64,000 nt of DNA from JAWVFM01 sp963823245 (GTDB lineage Bacteria; Actinomycetota; Thermoleophilia; Solirubrobacterales; 70-9), in NCBI GenBank assembly GCA_963823245.1, contig CAWGKQ010000007.1:310001-374000 (forward strand), in the 5' to 3' direction. The position numbers were made by a program, and so were the translations under genes. The notes beneath the pieces were generated by a model. It ran no database searches. It saw only the letters and a list, made by a program, of their open reading frames with translations, and was not told the DNA's origin. Positions 1-8,556 of the stretch are shown piece after piece. The first letter of the stretch is position 1, and each line of letters opens with the position of its first letter.

Positions 1-272
1 GCGAGCCACGCGCGAAGTTCCCGGCGCCCCGCCTTGGTGAGCGAGTAGACCGTCCGTCGCCGCCCGCCGGCGGGCTTCGATTCGCCCGCGATCAGGCCGG
101 CGTCGGAGAGCGAGCGCAGTTGCGGGTAGATCTGGCCGTAGCTGGCGGCCCAGAAGAAACGCACGGCCCTGTCGACGAAGGCCTTGATCTCGTAGCCCGA
201 CTTCGGGCCGAGCGAAAGGAGGCCGAGGATGACGTAGGCGGTCGGCGAAAGATCCATACCCAGGCGGAACAT
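1..272 (-). CDS. PadR-family transcriptional regulator (C-terminus beyond window edge)
   Basis: The minus strand encodes a PadR-type winged helix: after a short N-terminus come LSPTAYVILGLLSLGPKSGY, an IYPQLRSL recognition-helix region and the wing GGRRRTVYSLTKAG, all hallmarks of the family. About 90 residues are visible and the dimerisation domain lies off the left edge. Two in-frame starts are possible, ATG at 272 and ATG at 257 (MDLSPTAY). The second matches the usual PadR N-terminus and would leave the small ATATC/GATAT inverted repeat in the leader. No good Shine-Dalgarno precedes either. PadR proteins usually repress transporter or stress genes and themselves; the target is not visible here. 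The window holds no downstream gene to support a role. Confidence 0.85.
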   Translation of the reverse strand, partial: MFRLGMDLSPTAYVILGLLSLGPKSGYEIKAFVDRAVRFFWAASYGQIYPQLRSLSDAGLIAGESKPAGGRRRTVYSLTKAGRRELRAWL

Positions 273-285
273 ATCATTTGGATAT
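271..285. promoter_or_regulatory. Small inverted repeat over the PadR start (possible auto-operator)
   Basis: ATATC (271-275), a 5-nt spacer, then GATAT (281-285) form an inverted repeat that overlaps the upstream ATG of the padR gene and an AT-rich TATATC stretch that could be its -10 element. It is an island of AT in very GC-rich DNA. A PadR autoregulatory site is a reasonable inference, but the arms are short. Confidence 0.35.
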
Positions 286-294
286 ATCGGGAAG

Positions 295-310
295 TGTGAT
301 TCTAATCACA
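295..310. promoter_or_regulatory. CRP/FNR-type palindrome upstream of padR
   Basis: The 16 bases TGTGATTCTAATCACA form 7-bp perfect arms around CT and match the classical CRP half-sites TGTGA-N6-TCACA exactly. The site lies about 23 bp upstream of the padR ATG at 272, between that gene and the 3' end of the GH3 gene, both on the minus strand. It is where an activator or repressor of padR would sit. It could instead be a PadR operator. A cyclic-nucleotide-binding protein and a class III cyclase are encoded further along the window, but no HTH-bearing CRP is seen. Confidence 0.5.
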
Positions 311-341
311 GTGCCTCCGCCGAAAGCCCACGCGAATCCGC

Positions 342-387
342 CGAACGTCCCTCGCTTGGGGGTATGAGCGGTCCCGCGGGACGTTCG
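342..387. repeat. Hairpin family 2, copy 1
   Basis: Perfect 10-bp arms CGAACGTCCC (342-351) and GGGACGTTCG (378-387) enclose a 26-nt loop containing TTGGGGGTATG. The same arms and the same loop core recur at 6354-6403. It follows the 3' end of the GH3 gene at 403, so it may act as a transcription terminator, although there is no T-run. It may equally be a dispersed REP-like element. Confidence 0.7.
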
Positions 388-402
388 CTGGTTTGGCCGC
401 CG

Positions 403-1577
403 TCAGCGGGGCTGGCCCCGCAGAAGGCCGATGCGCCGCTTGAGATCGAGCACTCTGGCCGCGGCGTCGGCCAGGCGCTGCTCGGGAATCGCCCCGGTCT
501 CGACGGCGCGCACGAGCGCCGCGCGGACGCCCCGCTGGTAGCGCGGATCGTCGATCTGGACCATGTCGGCGCCGGCGGCGATCGCCTCGACGGCCGCGTC
601 GGGCACGTTCGCGTCGCCGTGATCGCCCCCGCCCCGAGGTCGTCGGTGATCGCGACGCCGTCGAAGCCGAGCTCGCCTCGCAAGAGGTCCGTCGCGACCC
701 CGGTGGTGAGCGCGCCCGGCGTCACCGGGTCGTAGGCGGCGTAGTAGGCGAGCGACAGCACCACGGCCCGCGCGCCGGCGTCGAACGCTGCCCGGAACGG
801 CGCCGCGTCGCGGTCGGCCAGGGTCGCGGCGTCGAGCCCGACGGTCGCGGGCCCCTGGTCGGTGTCCTGCGACGCCGCTCCCAGCCCGGGGAAGTGGAGG
901 GGCGCGCAGGCGAGCCGGCCCCTCTCGCAGCCGCGAGTGCTGGCGGCCGTCAGCGCGGCGACGAGGTCGGGGCTGGCGCCGAACGCCCGGTCGCCCAGTG
1001 GGCTGGCGGGCGTGGTCGTGTCGGCGACCGGGAACAGGTCGAGGTCGAAGCCGGCCCCTCGGAGCGCGCTCGCCGCGTCCTCGCGCCCAGCGCTCGGCGA
1101 TCGCCGGGGAGCGCTCCTGGCCCACGCGCAGCTCGCTCACCGCCGGGGGCAGGTCCCCGAGCGAGCGGTAGCGACCGCCCTCCTGCTGGGTGACGATCAA
1201 CGGCGGGACTCGGCCGCCGCCGAGGCCGGCGCGCGCGCAGCCCGGCGACGAGCTTCGTGCCCTGGGAGCGATCGGTCCAGTTCGACGGGGCCGACGACGA
1301 CGCCCCCGAGCTCGTGCGCGCGCAGCTCGTGCTCGATGGCGCCGCCGGGGGAGGTTCCGCTGAAGCCGAGCAGCATGACCTGATCGACCATCTGGGCCGG
1401 CCCCAGGCGCGACTCGACGGCGCGCACGCGCGGGTCGGCCGACTGGGCGGCGCCGGAGCCCGCCGGCTCCCCGCCGTCGCCACGCAGCAGGAGGGCCCAG
1501 ATCGCGGCGGTGGCGGCGATCGTGAGGCCGATGGCGACGATGCGGCGGCGCAGCGCGACGCCGCGGGACGGTGGCAT
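403..1577 (-). CDS. Glycoside hydrolase family 3 (beta-N-acetylhexosaminidase-like), frameshifted
   Basis: A membrane-anchored GH3 enzyme, probably acting on cell-wall GlcNAc. The N-terminus has a signal anchor (IVAIGLTIAATAAIWALLL) followed by QVMLLGFSG. Further pieces in other frames carry IVTQQEGGRYRSL, DLDLFPVAD, LHFPGLGAASQDTD, AYDPVTPGA, the nucleophile region GFDGVAITDDLGA, and a C-terminus AVEAIAAGADMVQ...ILDLK-type. These match the NagZ/GH3 order, but the reading frame changes at least four times (near 1250, 1200, 1085 and 615). The family's KHFPG motif reads LHFPG, so the substrate-binding Lys appears to be Leu. The start is ATG 1577, divergent from lysC. The gene is either a pseudogene or carries assembly indels; similar breaks in essential neighbours favour the latter. 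Confidence 0.75.
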
Positions 1578-1643
1578 GGCGGCACTATCCTGGCTCGCCC
1601 CGATGGATGGGCCAGTTCAAACGCCGCCGACCGGGAGATCGTC

Positions 1644-2891
1644 GTGATGAAGTTCGGCGGCACCTCCGTCGCCGGCGCCGACGACATCCGCCGCGCGGCG
1701 CGCCGCATCGTCGCCGCGCGCGAGGGCGGCAAGCGGGTCGTGGCCGTGCTCTCGGCGCGCGGCAAGACCACCGACGACCTGGTCGCGATGGCGAGCGAGG
1801 TCTCCGAGCGGCCCGACCCCCGCGAGCTCGACATGCTGCTCTCGGTCGGCGAGCGCATCTCCTGCGCCCTCGCGGCGATGGCGATCAACGACCTCGGCCA
1901 CCGCGCGATCTCGCTCACCGGCTCGCAGGCGGGCATCGTCACCGACTCCACGCACACCAAGGCGCGCATCCTCGACGTCCGCGCCGAGCGTATCCGCGAG
2001 GCGCTCGGCGAGGACCGGATCGTCCTGGTCGCGGGCTTCCAGGGGGTCTCGACCGAGAGCCGCGACGTCACGACGCTCGGGCGCGGCGGCTCCGACACCA
2101 CCGCCGTCGCGCTGGCGGCCGCGCTCGGCGCCGAGGTCTGCGAGATCTACACCGACGTCGCGGGCGTGTTCAGCGCCGACCCGCGCATCGTCGCCGACGC
2201 TCGCAAGCTGTCCGTCGTCTCGTTCGAGGAGATGCTGGAGATGGCCGCCTCGGGCGCCGGCGTGCTGCAGCTGCGGGCCGTCGAGTACGCGCGAAACCAC
2301 GGGATCAGCGTCCACTGCCGCAGCTCGTTCGAGGATGGCGCCGGTACCCTCGTGATCGCCGAGGACAAGACGATGGAACGCCCGCTGGTCACAGCCGTAA
2401 CGCACGCCGAGGAGGCTCGGGTCACCCTGACCGGGGTCGACGACGAGCCCGGCGTGGCGGGGCGGATCTTCAACGCGCTCGCCGACGCGAACGTCAACGT
2501 CGACATGATCATCCAGAACGAGCCGGTCTCGGAGGATGCCAAGGCGGACCTCTCGTTCACCGTCGCGGGCGACGACCTGCGCGCCGGAGTCGAGGCGCTC
2601 GAGGGCCTCGGGGTCGCCGAGGCGGTCCTCACCGACGAGAGCGTCGGCAAGGTCTCCGTCGTGGGCGCGGGCATGCGCAGCCACCCCGGCGTCGCCGCGA
2701 AGGTCTTCCAGGTGCTCGGCGACGCGCGGATCAACATCGAGATGATCGCCACCTCGCCGATCAAGATCTCGTGCGTGATCCCGTCCGGCTCGGTGCCGGA
2801 GGCCGTGACCGCGCTGCACGCCGCCTTCGAGCTCGGCGACGGCGGCATCCAGCGCGAGGACCCCACGGGCGACCACCGCCCGAAGGCCTGA
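1644..2891 (+). CDS. lysC: Aspartate kinase
   Basis: Phosphorylates aspartate, the first step toward Lys, Thr, Met and diaminopimelate. The start is GTG 1644 (MKFGG follows), with GGGAG at 1633-1637 six bases upstream; the frame is open further upstream but that part is shadow. The kinase domain shows VMKFGGTSVA, LSARGKTTD, LSVGERIS, TLGRGGSDTTAVALAAAL and EIYTDVAGVFSADPR. Two ACT domains follow (VTLTGVDDEPGVAGRIF and VSVVGAGMRSHPGVAAKVF). About 415 aa, normal for actinobacterial LysC and intact. An ATG at 2373 preceded by GAGGA could start the separate regulatory beta subunit known from Bacillus and Corynebacterium; that is inference. The stop TGA overlaps the asd ATG (TGATG), implying translational coupling. 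Confidence 0.95.
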   Translation: MMKFGGTSVAGADDIRRAARRIVAAREGGKRVVAVLSARGKTTDDLVAMASEVSERPDPRELDMLLSVGERISCALAAMAINDLGHRAISLTGSQAGIVTDSTHTKARILDVRAERIREALGEDRIVLVAGFQGVSTESRDVTTLGRGGSDTTAVALAAALGAEVCEIYTDVAGVFSADPRIVADARKLSVVSFEEMLEMAASGAGVLQLRAVEYARNHGISVHCRSSFEDGAGTLVIAEDKTMERPLVTAVTHAEEARVTLTGVDDEPGVAGRIFNALADANVNVDMIIQNEPVSEDAKADLSFTVAGDDLRAGVEALEGLGVAEAVLTDESVGKVSVVGAGMRSHPGVAAKVFQVLGDARINIEMIATSPIKISCVIPSGSVPEAVTALHAAFELGDGGIQREDPTGDHRPKA

Positions 2892-3967
2892 TGGCTCGCC
2901 GACCGGCTCCGCGTCGGCGTGCTCGGCGCCACCGGCGCCGTGGGCTCGACGATCCTCGACGTCCTCGCCGAGCGGTCGTTCCCGGCCTCCGAGGTGGTGG
3001 CCCTCGCCTCCGAGCGCTCGGCGGGCGTGCGAGGTCGCGTTCGGAGACGACACCCTGGAATGCCGCTCCGCTCTCGAGCGACGCGATCGACGGCCTCGAC
3101 CTGGTCCTCTCCTCAGCGGGCGGCGCGGTCAGCTCGGAGTGGGCGCCGCGGATCGTCGATGCCGGCGCCGCCGTCGTCGACAACACGAGCTTCTGGCGGA
3201 TGCACGACGACGTTCCGCTCGTGGTCGCCGAGGTGAACCCCGACGTCGCTCGATGTCCCATCAGGGGATCGTCGCCAACCCCAACTGCTCGACGATGCAG
3301 ATGGTCGTCGCGCTCGCGCCGATCCAGCGCGCCGTGGGCATCGAGCGGATCGTCGTGTCGACCTACCAGCCAGTCTCGGGCACCGGGCGGCGGGCCATGG
3401 CCGAGCTCGAGGCACAGGCCCACGCGATCCTCCACCAGGCCGAGCCCGGCGAGGCCGAGGTCTATCCGCACCGCATCGGCTTCAACGTCCTGCCGCAGGT
3501 CGAGACGTTCCGCGACGGCGACGACTACACGACCGAGGAGCGCAAGATGATGGCCGAGACGAGGAAGATCCTCGGCGTCGACGAGAGCGAGCTCGGGGTC
3601 TCCGCCACGTGCGTCCGCGTGCCGGTCTTCTACGGCGAGTCGGAGTCGGTGAACGTGCAGACGCGCGCGCCGCTCGACCCCGCCGATGCCCGCGAGCTGC
3701 TGGCGGCGCGCCCCGGGCGTCGCCGTCGTCGACTCGCCCGGCGAGGGGCTCTACCCGATGGCGAGCGAGGCCGCGGGCCGCGATGAGGTGCTCGTCGGCC
3801 GGATCCGGCGCGACCCCTCGCACGAGCGCTGCCTCAACATGTGGATCGTCGGCGACAACCTCCGCAAGGGCGCCGCGACAAACGCGGTCCAGGTCGCCGA
3901 GCTGCTGGTGGCGCGCGATCTCCTCCGCCGGCCCGCCGGCGCTTTCGCCTCCGCGGATATGTCATGA
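2891..3967 (+). CDS. asd: Aspartate-semialdehyde dehydrogenase, frameshifted
   Basis: Reduces aspartyl phosphate to aspartate semialdehyde with NADPH, directly after LysC. The ATG overlaps the lysC stop. Signatures appear in order but in different frames: VGVLGATGAVGSTILDVL (NADP site), LVLSSAGGAVS, VVDNTSFWRM, IVANPNCSTMQMV with the catalytic Cys, VVSTYQPVSGTG, RIGFNVLPQ, CVRVPVFYGESESV and HERCLNMWIVGDNLRKGAA. Frame changes fall near 2900, 3033, 3253 and 3715. Dropping one C near 2900 restores MARDRLRVGVLGATG. The product is essential in cells making diaminopimelate and the motifs are perfect, so sequencing or assembly indels are the likeliest cause. The TGA stop is also the first bases of repeat copy A. 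Confidence 0.88.
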
Positions 3968-4020
3968 GGAGCTTTAGCTCCGAAAGAAGCGTGTAAGGGC
4001 GCCGAAGGCGCCCGCACGTT
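3965..4020 (+). repeat. Dispersed two-hairpin element, copy A
   Basis: Hairpin 1 is GGAGC-TTTA-GCTCC (3968-3981), then the linker GAAAGAAGCGTGTAA, then hairpin 2 GGGCGCC-GAA-GGCGCCC (3997-4013). It fills the whole gap between the asd stop (3965-3967) and the GTG start at 4023. The same design recurs at 9458, 12426, 20491, 30985 and 46291 with compensatory base changes in the stems. Confidence 0.85.
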
Positions 4021-4022
4021 GG

Positions 4023-6344
4023 GTGTTGATCGGCGCCTACGCAACCGTTGCGGTCGTCTGCGCCGCGTCGGTGGCCGTCGGCCAGGCGGTCCTCTCGGCC
4101 TGCGGGCGGCGCGAGTTCACCTGGCTCTCGGCGCCCGTCGGGCTGGCCGCCCTTCTCGTCCTCTCCGGAATAGCGATCAAGCTGCCCGGCCACGAGACGG
4201 CGGTCGCCGTGGCGATCCCGGTCGTCGCGGGGCTCGCGCTGGTGTGGCTCTGGGTCAGCGGTGGGGCGGTCGGGTTCGTTCGCGCGGCAGCGATGGCCGC
4301 GGCTCCGGCCCTCGTCGCGGCGTGGGCGCTTCGCTCCCGTTCATCGCCTCGGGGCGCGTCGGGATCCTCGGCGTCGGCCTCGTCAACGACGACATGGCCT
4401 CGCACCTCGTGATCGCCGACTGGATCGGCTCGCATGCGGGGCCGGTCCCGAAGCTCGTCGACCAGGGCTACCCGGTCGGCCCGCACGCCCTCGTCGACGG
4501 CGTCTCCTCGGTTCTCGGCAGCGGCCTGGTCGACGCCTTCGCCGGTCTCACGCTCGCGCTGCCGGTGCTGATGGCGGCCGTCGCCGCGGGCGTGCTCGCC
4601 GACCTGCGACCCGGGCGGCGGACCGTGGCCGCCGCCCTGGTCGCGCTCTCCTACCTCGGCGCCGCCTACCTGGCGCAGGAGGCCTTCAAGGAGCCGATCG
4701 AGGCTCTGTTCGTGCTCGGCTTCGCACTGCTTCTGCCCTCGGTGCGGGACAGGCGCGTCGCGATGCCCGCTCGGCGTGATCGCCGCGGGGGCGGTCTACG
4801 CGTACAGCTTCCCGGGCTTGGCGTGGCTCGTCGCGACGGCGGCGGCGTATCTGGATCCTCGCGCGTTTCTTGGCGCCGGCGGAGAGACGGCGTTACTCGG
4901 CGCCGCATCGGCGGCGAGTACACCTCGTCTCTCGCGCCGTGGCCGCGGCGGCCGCTGGCGTCCTCCTCGCTGCTCGTTGCCCCGGAGGTTCCGCGCCTCA
5001 TCGACTTCACCGGCTTCCGGGCCTTCCGCTCGGCAGTCGATCAGCGGCGGGCTCGGCAACCTCCGCCACCAGCTCTCGCCGCTCGAGGCGCTCGGCGTCT
5101 GGCCGACGAGCGAGTTCCGCCTCGCCGCGGGCGACAGCTCGCATCCGCTCCTCTTCTACGCGGGCGCGCTGCTCGCCCTCGCCGCCCTGTGCCTGGCGGT
5201 GCCGCGCTGGCTGAGGCGGCGGGGACCCGCCGTCCCGGCCGCGCTCGCGGCCGCGGTCGCGATCTACCTCGGCGCGCTCGCTCTTCGGCACCGTCTACAC
5301 CTCGGCCAAGGCGCTCGCGATCGCGGCCCCGCTGGTGATGCTGATCGCCCTCGGCGCCCTCTTCGACGGCGATCGTCTGCGGGTCGGCGCTCGCCTCGGC
5401 CCTCGCGGTCGCGGCGGCGGCCTCCAGCTTCCTCGTCCTGCGCGAGGCGCCCGGTGGGCCCGACCGACCACCACGACGAGCTCGCTGCGCTCCGGCCGCT
5501 CGTCGCCGGACGGCGCGTGCTCTTCCTCGGGCGCGACGACTTCGTGCGGTACGACCTCGCCGGCGCGCGCCCTTCGTCGCCGTCCGCAACTTCTACGACG
5601 ACCTCTACGTCAGGCCGCGACTGGGCCTCGCCGACGTCTTCCAGAAGTTCGACTTCGACTCGGTGAGCCCGACGAAGCTCCACCGCTTCCCCTACGTGAT
5701 CACGACCCGCGGCGCGTTCGCGAGCGGCCCGCCGCCATGGCTGCGCCTCGTCGCGCACGACGCCCAGCTTCGCCCTGTGGAAGCGCGTCGGACCGCTCGC
5801 TCCACGGCGCACGCTCGCCGAGGGCCCCGATCCGGGCGCCGTTCTTCGGTGCTCCTCGTCATCGGGCGATGGCATCGCGGCGGCGGGTGGGACCGCGACG
5901 GCATTCGGCCGCCCGCCGGTGGCGAGCAGCGAGTGGACGCCGGGACCCGACGGTCACCGACGGCTCGCCGGCGACCGCGACCCTCCGCCTGCCCCGAGGC
6001 CGCTGGGAGCTCTCGCTCCAATACGACGCCAGCCGCGACGTCCGCGTGACGGCGCCCGGCTTCGAAGCCACGATTCCGGCGAACCTCGACTACAGGGGCT
6101 CGACCCCGTATTACGGCGTGCCGGGCGAGCTGGCCGTAACCCGGAGAGGCCCGGTTCGCGTGACGGTCTCGGTCGAGCGCCCGCCGCTGGCCGGCCGCCT
6201 CCTCGGCGCCTCGTCGGTCGCCCATCTGGGTGCGATCGCGGCGACTCCCGCGCGTCCGGGCGAGCACGGCCTCCCCGGCGACGGCGGACGTCGTCGCTCC
6301 CGCTCAGCCGGGCCTGCGGCCGCTACGTCGACTGGTACCGCTAG
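4023..6344 (+). CDS. Large polytopic membrane protein with C-terminal beta domain, frameshifted
   Basis: I do not recognise a named family. The N-terminus (GTG 4023) is a chain of hydrophobic helices (IGAYATVAVVCAASVAVGQA, FTWLSAPVGLAALLVL). It continues in other frames with LVNDDMASHLVIADWIG, YPVGPHALVDG, AYLAQEAFKEPIEALF, AYSFPGLAWLVATAAAYL and LEALGVWPTSEFRL. The distal part (ATATLRLPRGRWELSLQYD, then YYGVPGELAVTRRGPVRVTV) looks like an extracellular beta-sandwich. It ends CGRYVDWYR at TAG 6344. The overall plan, including the GVWP..FRL motif and the ending, matches the gene at 38711-41070, so the two are paralogues. Such architecture fits a glycosyltransferase-like cell-envelope protein, but that is inference. 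At least five frame changes interrupt it. Confidence 0.65.
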
Positions 6345-6353
6345 CGCCGTTTC

Positions 6354-6403
6354 GCCGAACGTCCCGCATTGGGGGCTATGGCGGGTAGCGAGGGACGTTC
6401 GGC
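6354..6403. repeat. Hairpin family 2, copy 2 (between convergent genes)
   Basis: Perfect 12-bp arms GCCGAACGTCCC (6354-6365) and GGGACGTTCGGC (6392-6403) enclose 26 nt with the core TTGGGGGCTATG, shared with the copy at 342-387. A second pair, CTAGCGCC (6341-6348) and GGCGCTAG (6401-6408), can compete with it and contains the stop codons of both flanking genes. The position between two converging genes suggests a bidirectional terminator. Confidence 0.75.
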
Positions 6404-6404
6404 G

Positions 6405-7155
6405 CTAGATCCGTCCGTCGGCCTTCGCCGTCTCGCGCGCCTGCGCGGCCGCGGCGCGCGGGCCCGCCCGTCCAGGGCTCGCCGTGCCCGGGGAGCAGGA
6501 ATGCCGCGTTGATGCTCCTCGATCGCGGTCAACGACTCGACCGAGCGCGGCGTTGAGACGTTGAACGGCATCGATCTGAGGCCCGCGTCGTCCTCGCGTT
6601 GGGTGCCAGGTGCAAAGCAGGTCGCCGACGAACAGCGCCCCGTGGTCGGCGAACAGATACGCAACGTGGCCGGGGGTGTGGCCCGGCGTGTGGATGACGC
6701 GCGGCCTCCCGGGGACCTCGAGCGTGGCGCCATCGGCGACCGGCTTCGTGCCTTCGAGCACGGGCGGCTTGGCGCCGCCGTTGCGGGTGAAGTGCCAGAA
6801 GAGGCGGTAGGTCCCCGGGTGTGTCGAGCTCGCCTAGGAGGCTCTCGTCCATCTTTTTCCTACCGCGGTTGCGCGCCGATTCCTCGTCGTCGGGGTGAAG
6901 GTGGATCGGCGCCCCGGTCTCCTCGCGCACTGCCGTCGAGACACCGGTGTGATCGCCGTCGGCATGGGTGAGGATGATCGCCTTGACATCGCCGAGCTTG
7001 CGGCCGAGCAGCTCGAGGCCGGGCTCGAGCTGCGGCCGGTAGCCCGGAACGCCGGCGTCGACGATCGTGACGCCGGACTCGTCGGCCACGAGATACCAGT
7101 TGACGTAGGAGGTGCCGAGGCGGACGAGGCCGTCGGCGAGTCGCGTCGGAGTCAC
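6405..7155 (-). CDS. MBL-fold metallo-hydrolase, frameshifted
   Basis: A zinc-dependent hydrolase of the glyoxalase II-like branch. The intact first part (GTG 7155) has LGTSYVNWYLVADESG, VTIVDAGVPGY and the metal motif LTHADGDHTG (H-x-D-x-D-H variant). After a frame change near 6795 come VIHTPGHTPGHVAYLF and ALFVGDLLCTW, then INAAFLLPGHGEPW in a third frame. All metal-ligand motifs are present. Substrate unknown. It is divergent from the antiporter at 7176 with only 20 bp between them, so they probably share a promoter region. Confidence 0.8.
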
Positions 7156-7175
7156 GCAGCCAATATAAGCCCTGC

Positions 7176-8402
7176 ATGGAGATCGACTTCGCCGACGCGA
7201 TCCTCGTCTTCGGGGCGCTCCTCGCCGTCTCGGCGGCGCTCTCCGGCCTCATGCGAGGCACGGTGCTGTCGATCTCCGTCCTGGCGGTGACCGTCGGAAT
7301 CGTGCTCGCCGCGGCCGACGTGGTGAGCATCCACCCGCACGACAACGCAATCCTGGAGCTGATCGAGATCGCGCTCGTCCTCACCCTGTTCTCCGACGGG
7401 CTCGCGGCCGAGCGGGAGCTCCTCGTGGTTCATTGGGGACCGGTGGCGAGGTCAATCGTCCTCGCGATGCCGATCACGCTCGGCCTCCTCGGCCTCGCGG
7501 CCCACCTCCTCATTCCAGGGCTGAGCTGGGCGGACGCGTTCCTTCTCGCCGCCGTGCTCTCGCCGACCGACCCCGTCGTGACGTCGAGCGTCGTCAACTC
7601 GCCCCGCGTGCCCGCGTTCGTCCGGCACACGCTCAACCTCGAGTCCGGCCTCAACGACGGTCTCGCCGTCCCGTTCGTGCTCTTCTTCCTCGTTCTCGCC
7701 CGGCCCGGCGAGAACCCCGGTCCGGAGGCGGTGACCCTGCTCGGCGAGGCGGCGTTCGGCGCCGTCGTGGGCGTCGCCCTCGGCGTCCTCGGCGGGCGGC
7801 TCCATCACGTCCTCCCCGGCGGCGGGATCACTCGGCGCTACGAGGGGATCTACGCCGTCGGCTTCGGTCTCGTCGCCTTCGGGCTCGCGGAGACGACGAT
7901 CGGCAACGGGTTCATCGCGACATTCGTGTGCGGGATCGCAATGGGTGCCGCCGAGCACGACATCCCCGACGCATTCCACGAGTTCTCGGAGAACGTCAGC
8001 GCGATCTCACAGGTGATCACGTTCTTCGTCTTCGGCGCGCTGATCTACACCACCGGCTACGGCGGCCCGATCTGGCGCCTGGTGCTCTTCATCGCCTTCG
8101 CGCTGCTCGTGGCTCGTCCGGTCGCGATCGGCATCGCGTTCATCCGCGCGAAGCTGCCGCGCGAGCAGCAGGCGTTCATCAGCTGGTTCGGGCCGAAGGG
8201 GGCCGCATCCATGCTGTTCGCCCTCTTCGTGCTCGACTCGACGGTCGGCGACCGGAACCTGATCTTCGCGACGGCGGCGTTCACGGTCATCACGTCGATC
8301 GTCGTCCACGGCTTCACCGACACGCTCGGCACCAACTGGCTCGAGCGGCGGATGAGCGAGCGAAAGAGCCGGGCCTCGCCCGAAACGCCGGAGGCTGTTT
8401 AG
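7176..8402 (+). CDS. Cation:proton antiporter, CPA1 family
   Basis: A membrane exchanger of Na+ (or K+) for protons. 408 aa with about eleven or twelve hydrophobic segments. Typical CPA1 signatures are FSDGLAAE in an early helix, AVLSPTDPVVTSSVV (the ion-binding TDP region), ESGLNDGLAVPFVLFFL, and WFGPKGAASMLFALFVL near the end. ATG 7176 is the first plausible start. The C-terminus is short and hydrophilic with no RCK/TrkA domain. The TAG stop overlaps the stop of the convergent 50-aa gene (8399-8551). Intact, one of the few unbroken long genes in this part. Confidence 0.92.
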   Translation: MEIDFADAILVFGALLAVSAALSGLMRGTVLSISVLAVTVGIVLAAADVVSIHPHDNAILELIEIALVLTLFSDGLAAERELLVVHWGPVARSIVLAMPITLGLLGLAAHLLIPGLSWADAFLLAAVLSPTDPVVTSSVVNSPRVPAFVRHTLNLESGLNDGLAVPFVLFFLVLARPGENPGPEAVTLLGEAAFGAVVGVALGVLGGRLHHVLPGGGITRRYEGIYAVGFGLVAFGLAETTIGNGFIATFVCGIAMGAAEHDIPDAFHEFSENVSAISQVITFFVFGALIYTTGYGGPIWRLVLFIAFALLVARPVAIGIAFIRAKLPREQQAFISWFGPKGAASMLFALFVLDSTVGDRNLIFATAAFTVITSIVVHGFTDTLGTNWLERRMSERKSRASPETPEAV

Positions 8403-8551
8403 AAATCGTGCTCGGCGAGCTTCTCACGCGCCGTCTCGGGGTCGATCTCGGCCTGCTTAGCGTAGAGCGCGGCGGCGTCGTCGAGCTGGCCCAGGAGCAC
8501 GAGCTGGGAGACCTCGGGCGAGGGGTCGGGGACCTGTGCCGCCTCGCTCAT
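8399..8551 (-). CDS. Small conserved-looking protein (50 aa) after the CCG subunit gene
   Basis: Fifty residues starting MSEAAQVPDPSPEVSQLV and continuing LGQLDDAAALYAKQAE, then a charged end. It begins 6 nt after the stop of the HdrB-like gene, so it is last in that operon. The LLxxGxxxxAxxLYxxxxxxxxExAxxxL pattern recalls the small helical fold of the ribosomal protein L7/L12 C-terminal domain family; this is a weak resemblance by eye. Its stop (8399-8401) overlaps the stop of the opposing antiporter gene. A role as assembly or accessory factor for the adjacent dehydrogenase is only an inference from position. Confidence 0.6.
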   Translation of the reverse strand: MSEAAQVPDPSPEVSQLVLLGQLDDAAALYAKQAEIDPETAREKLAEHDF

Positions 8552-8556
8552 CGCGG

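Noticed and set aside
1617..3053. Long minus-strand open frame opposite lysC
   Set aside because: It is an antisense shadow of a GC-rich gene: Asp/Arg/His-rich translation, no domain, and the plus strand encodes an intact LysC.
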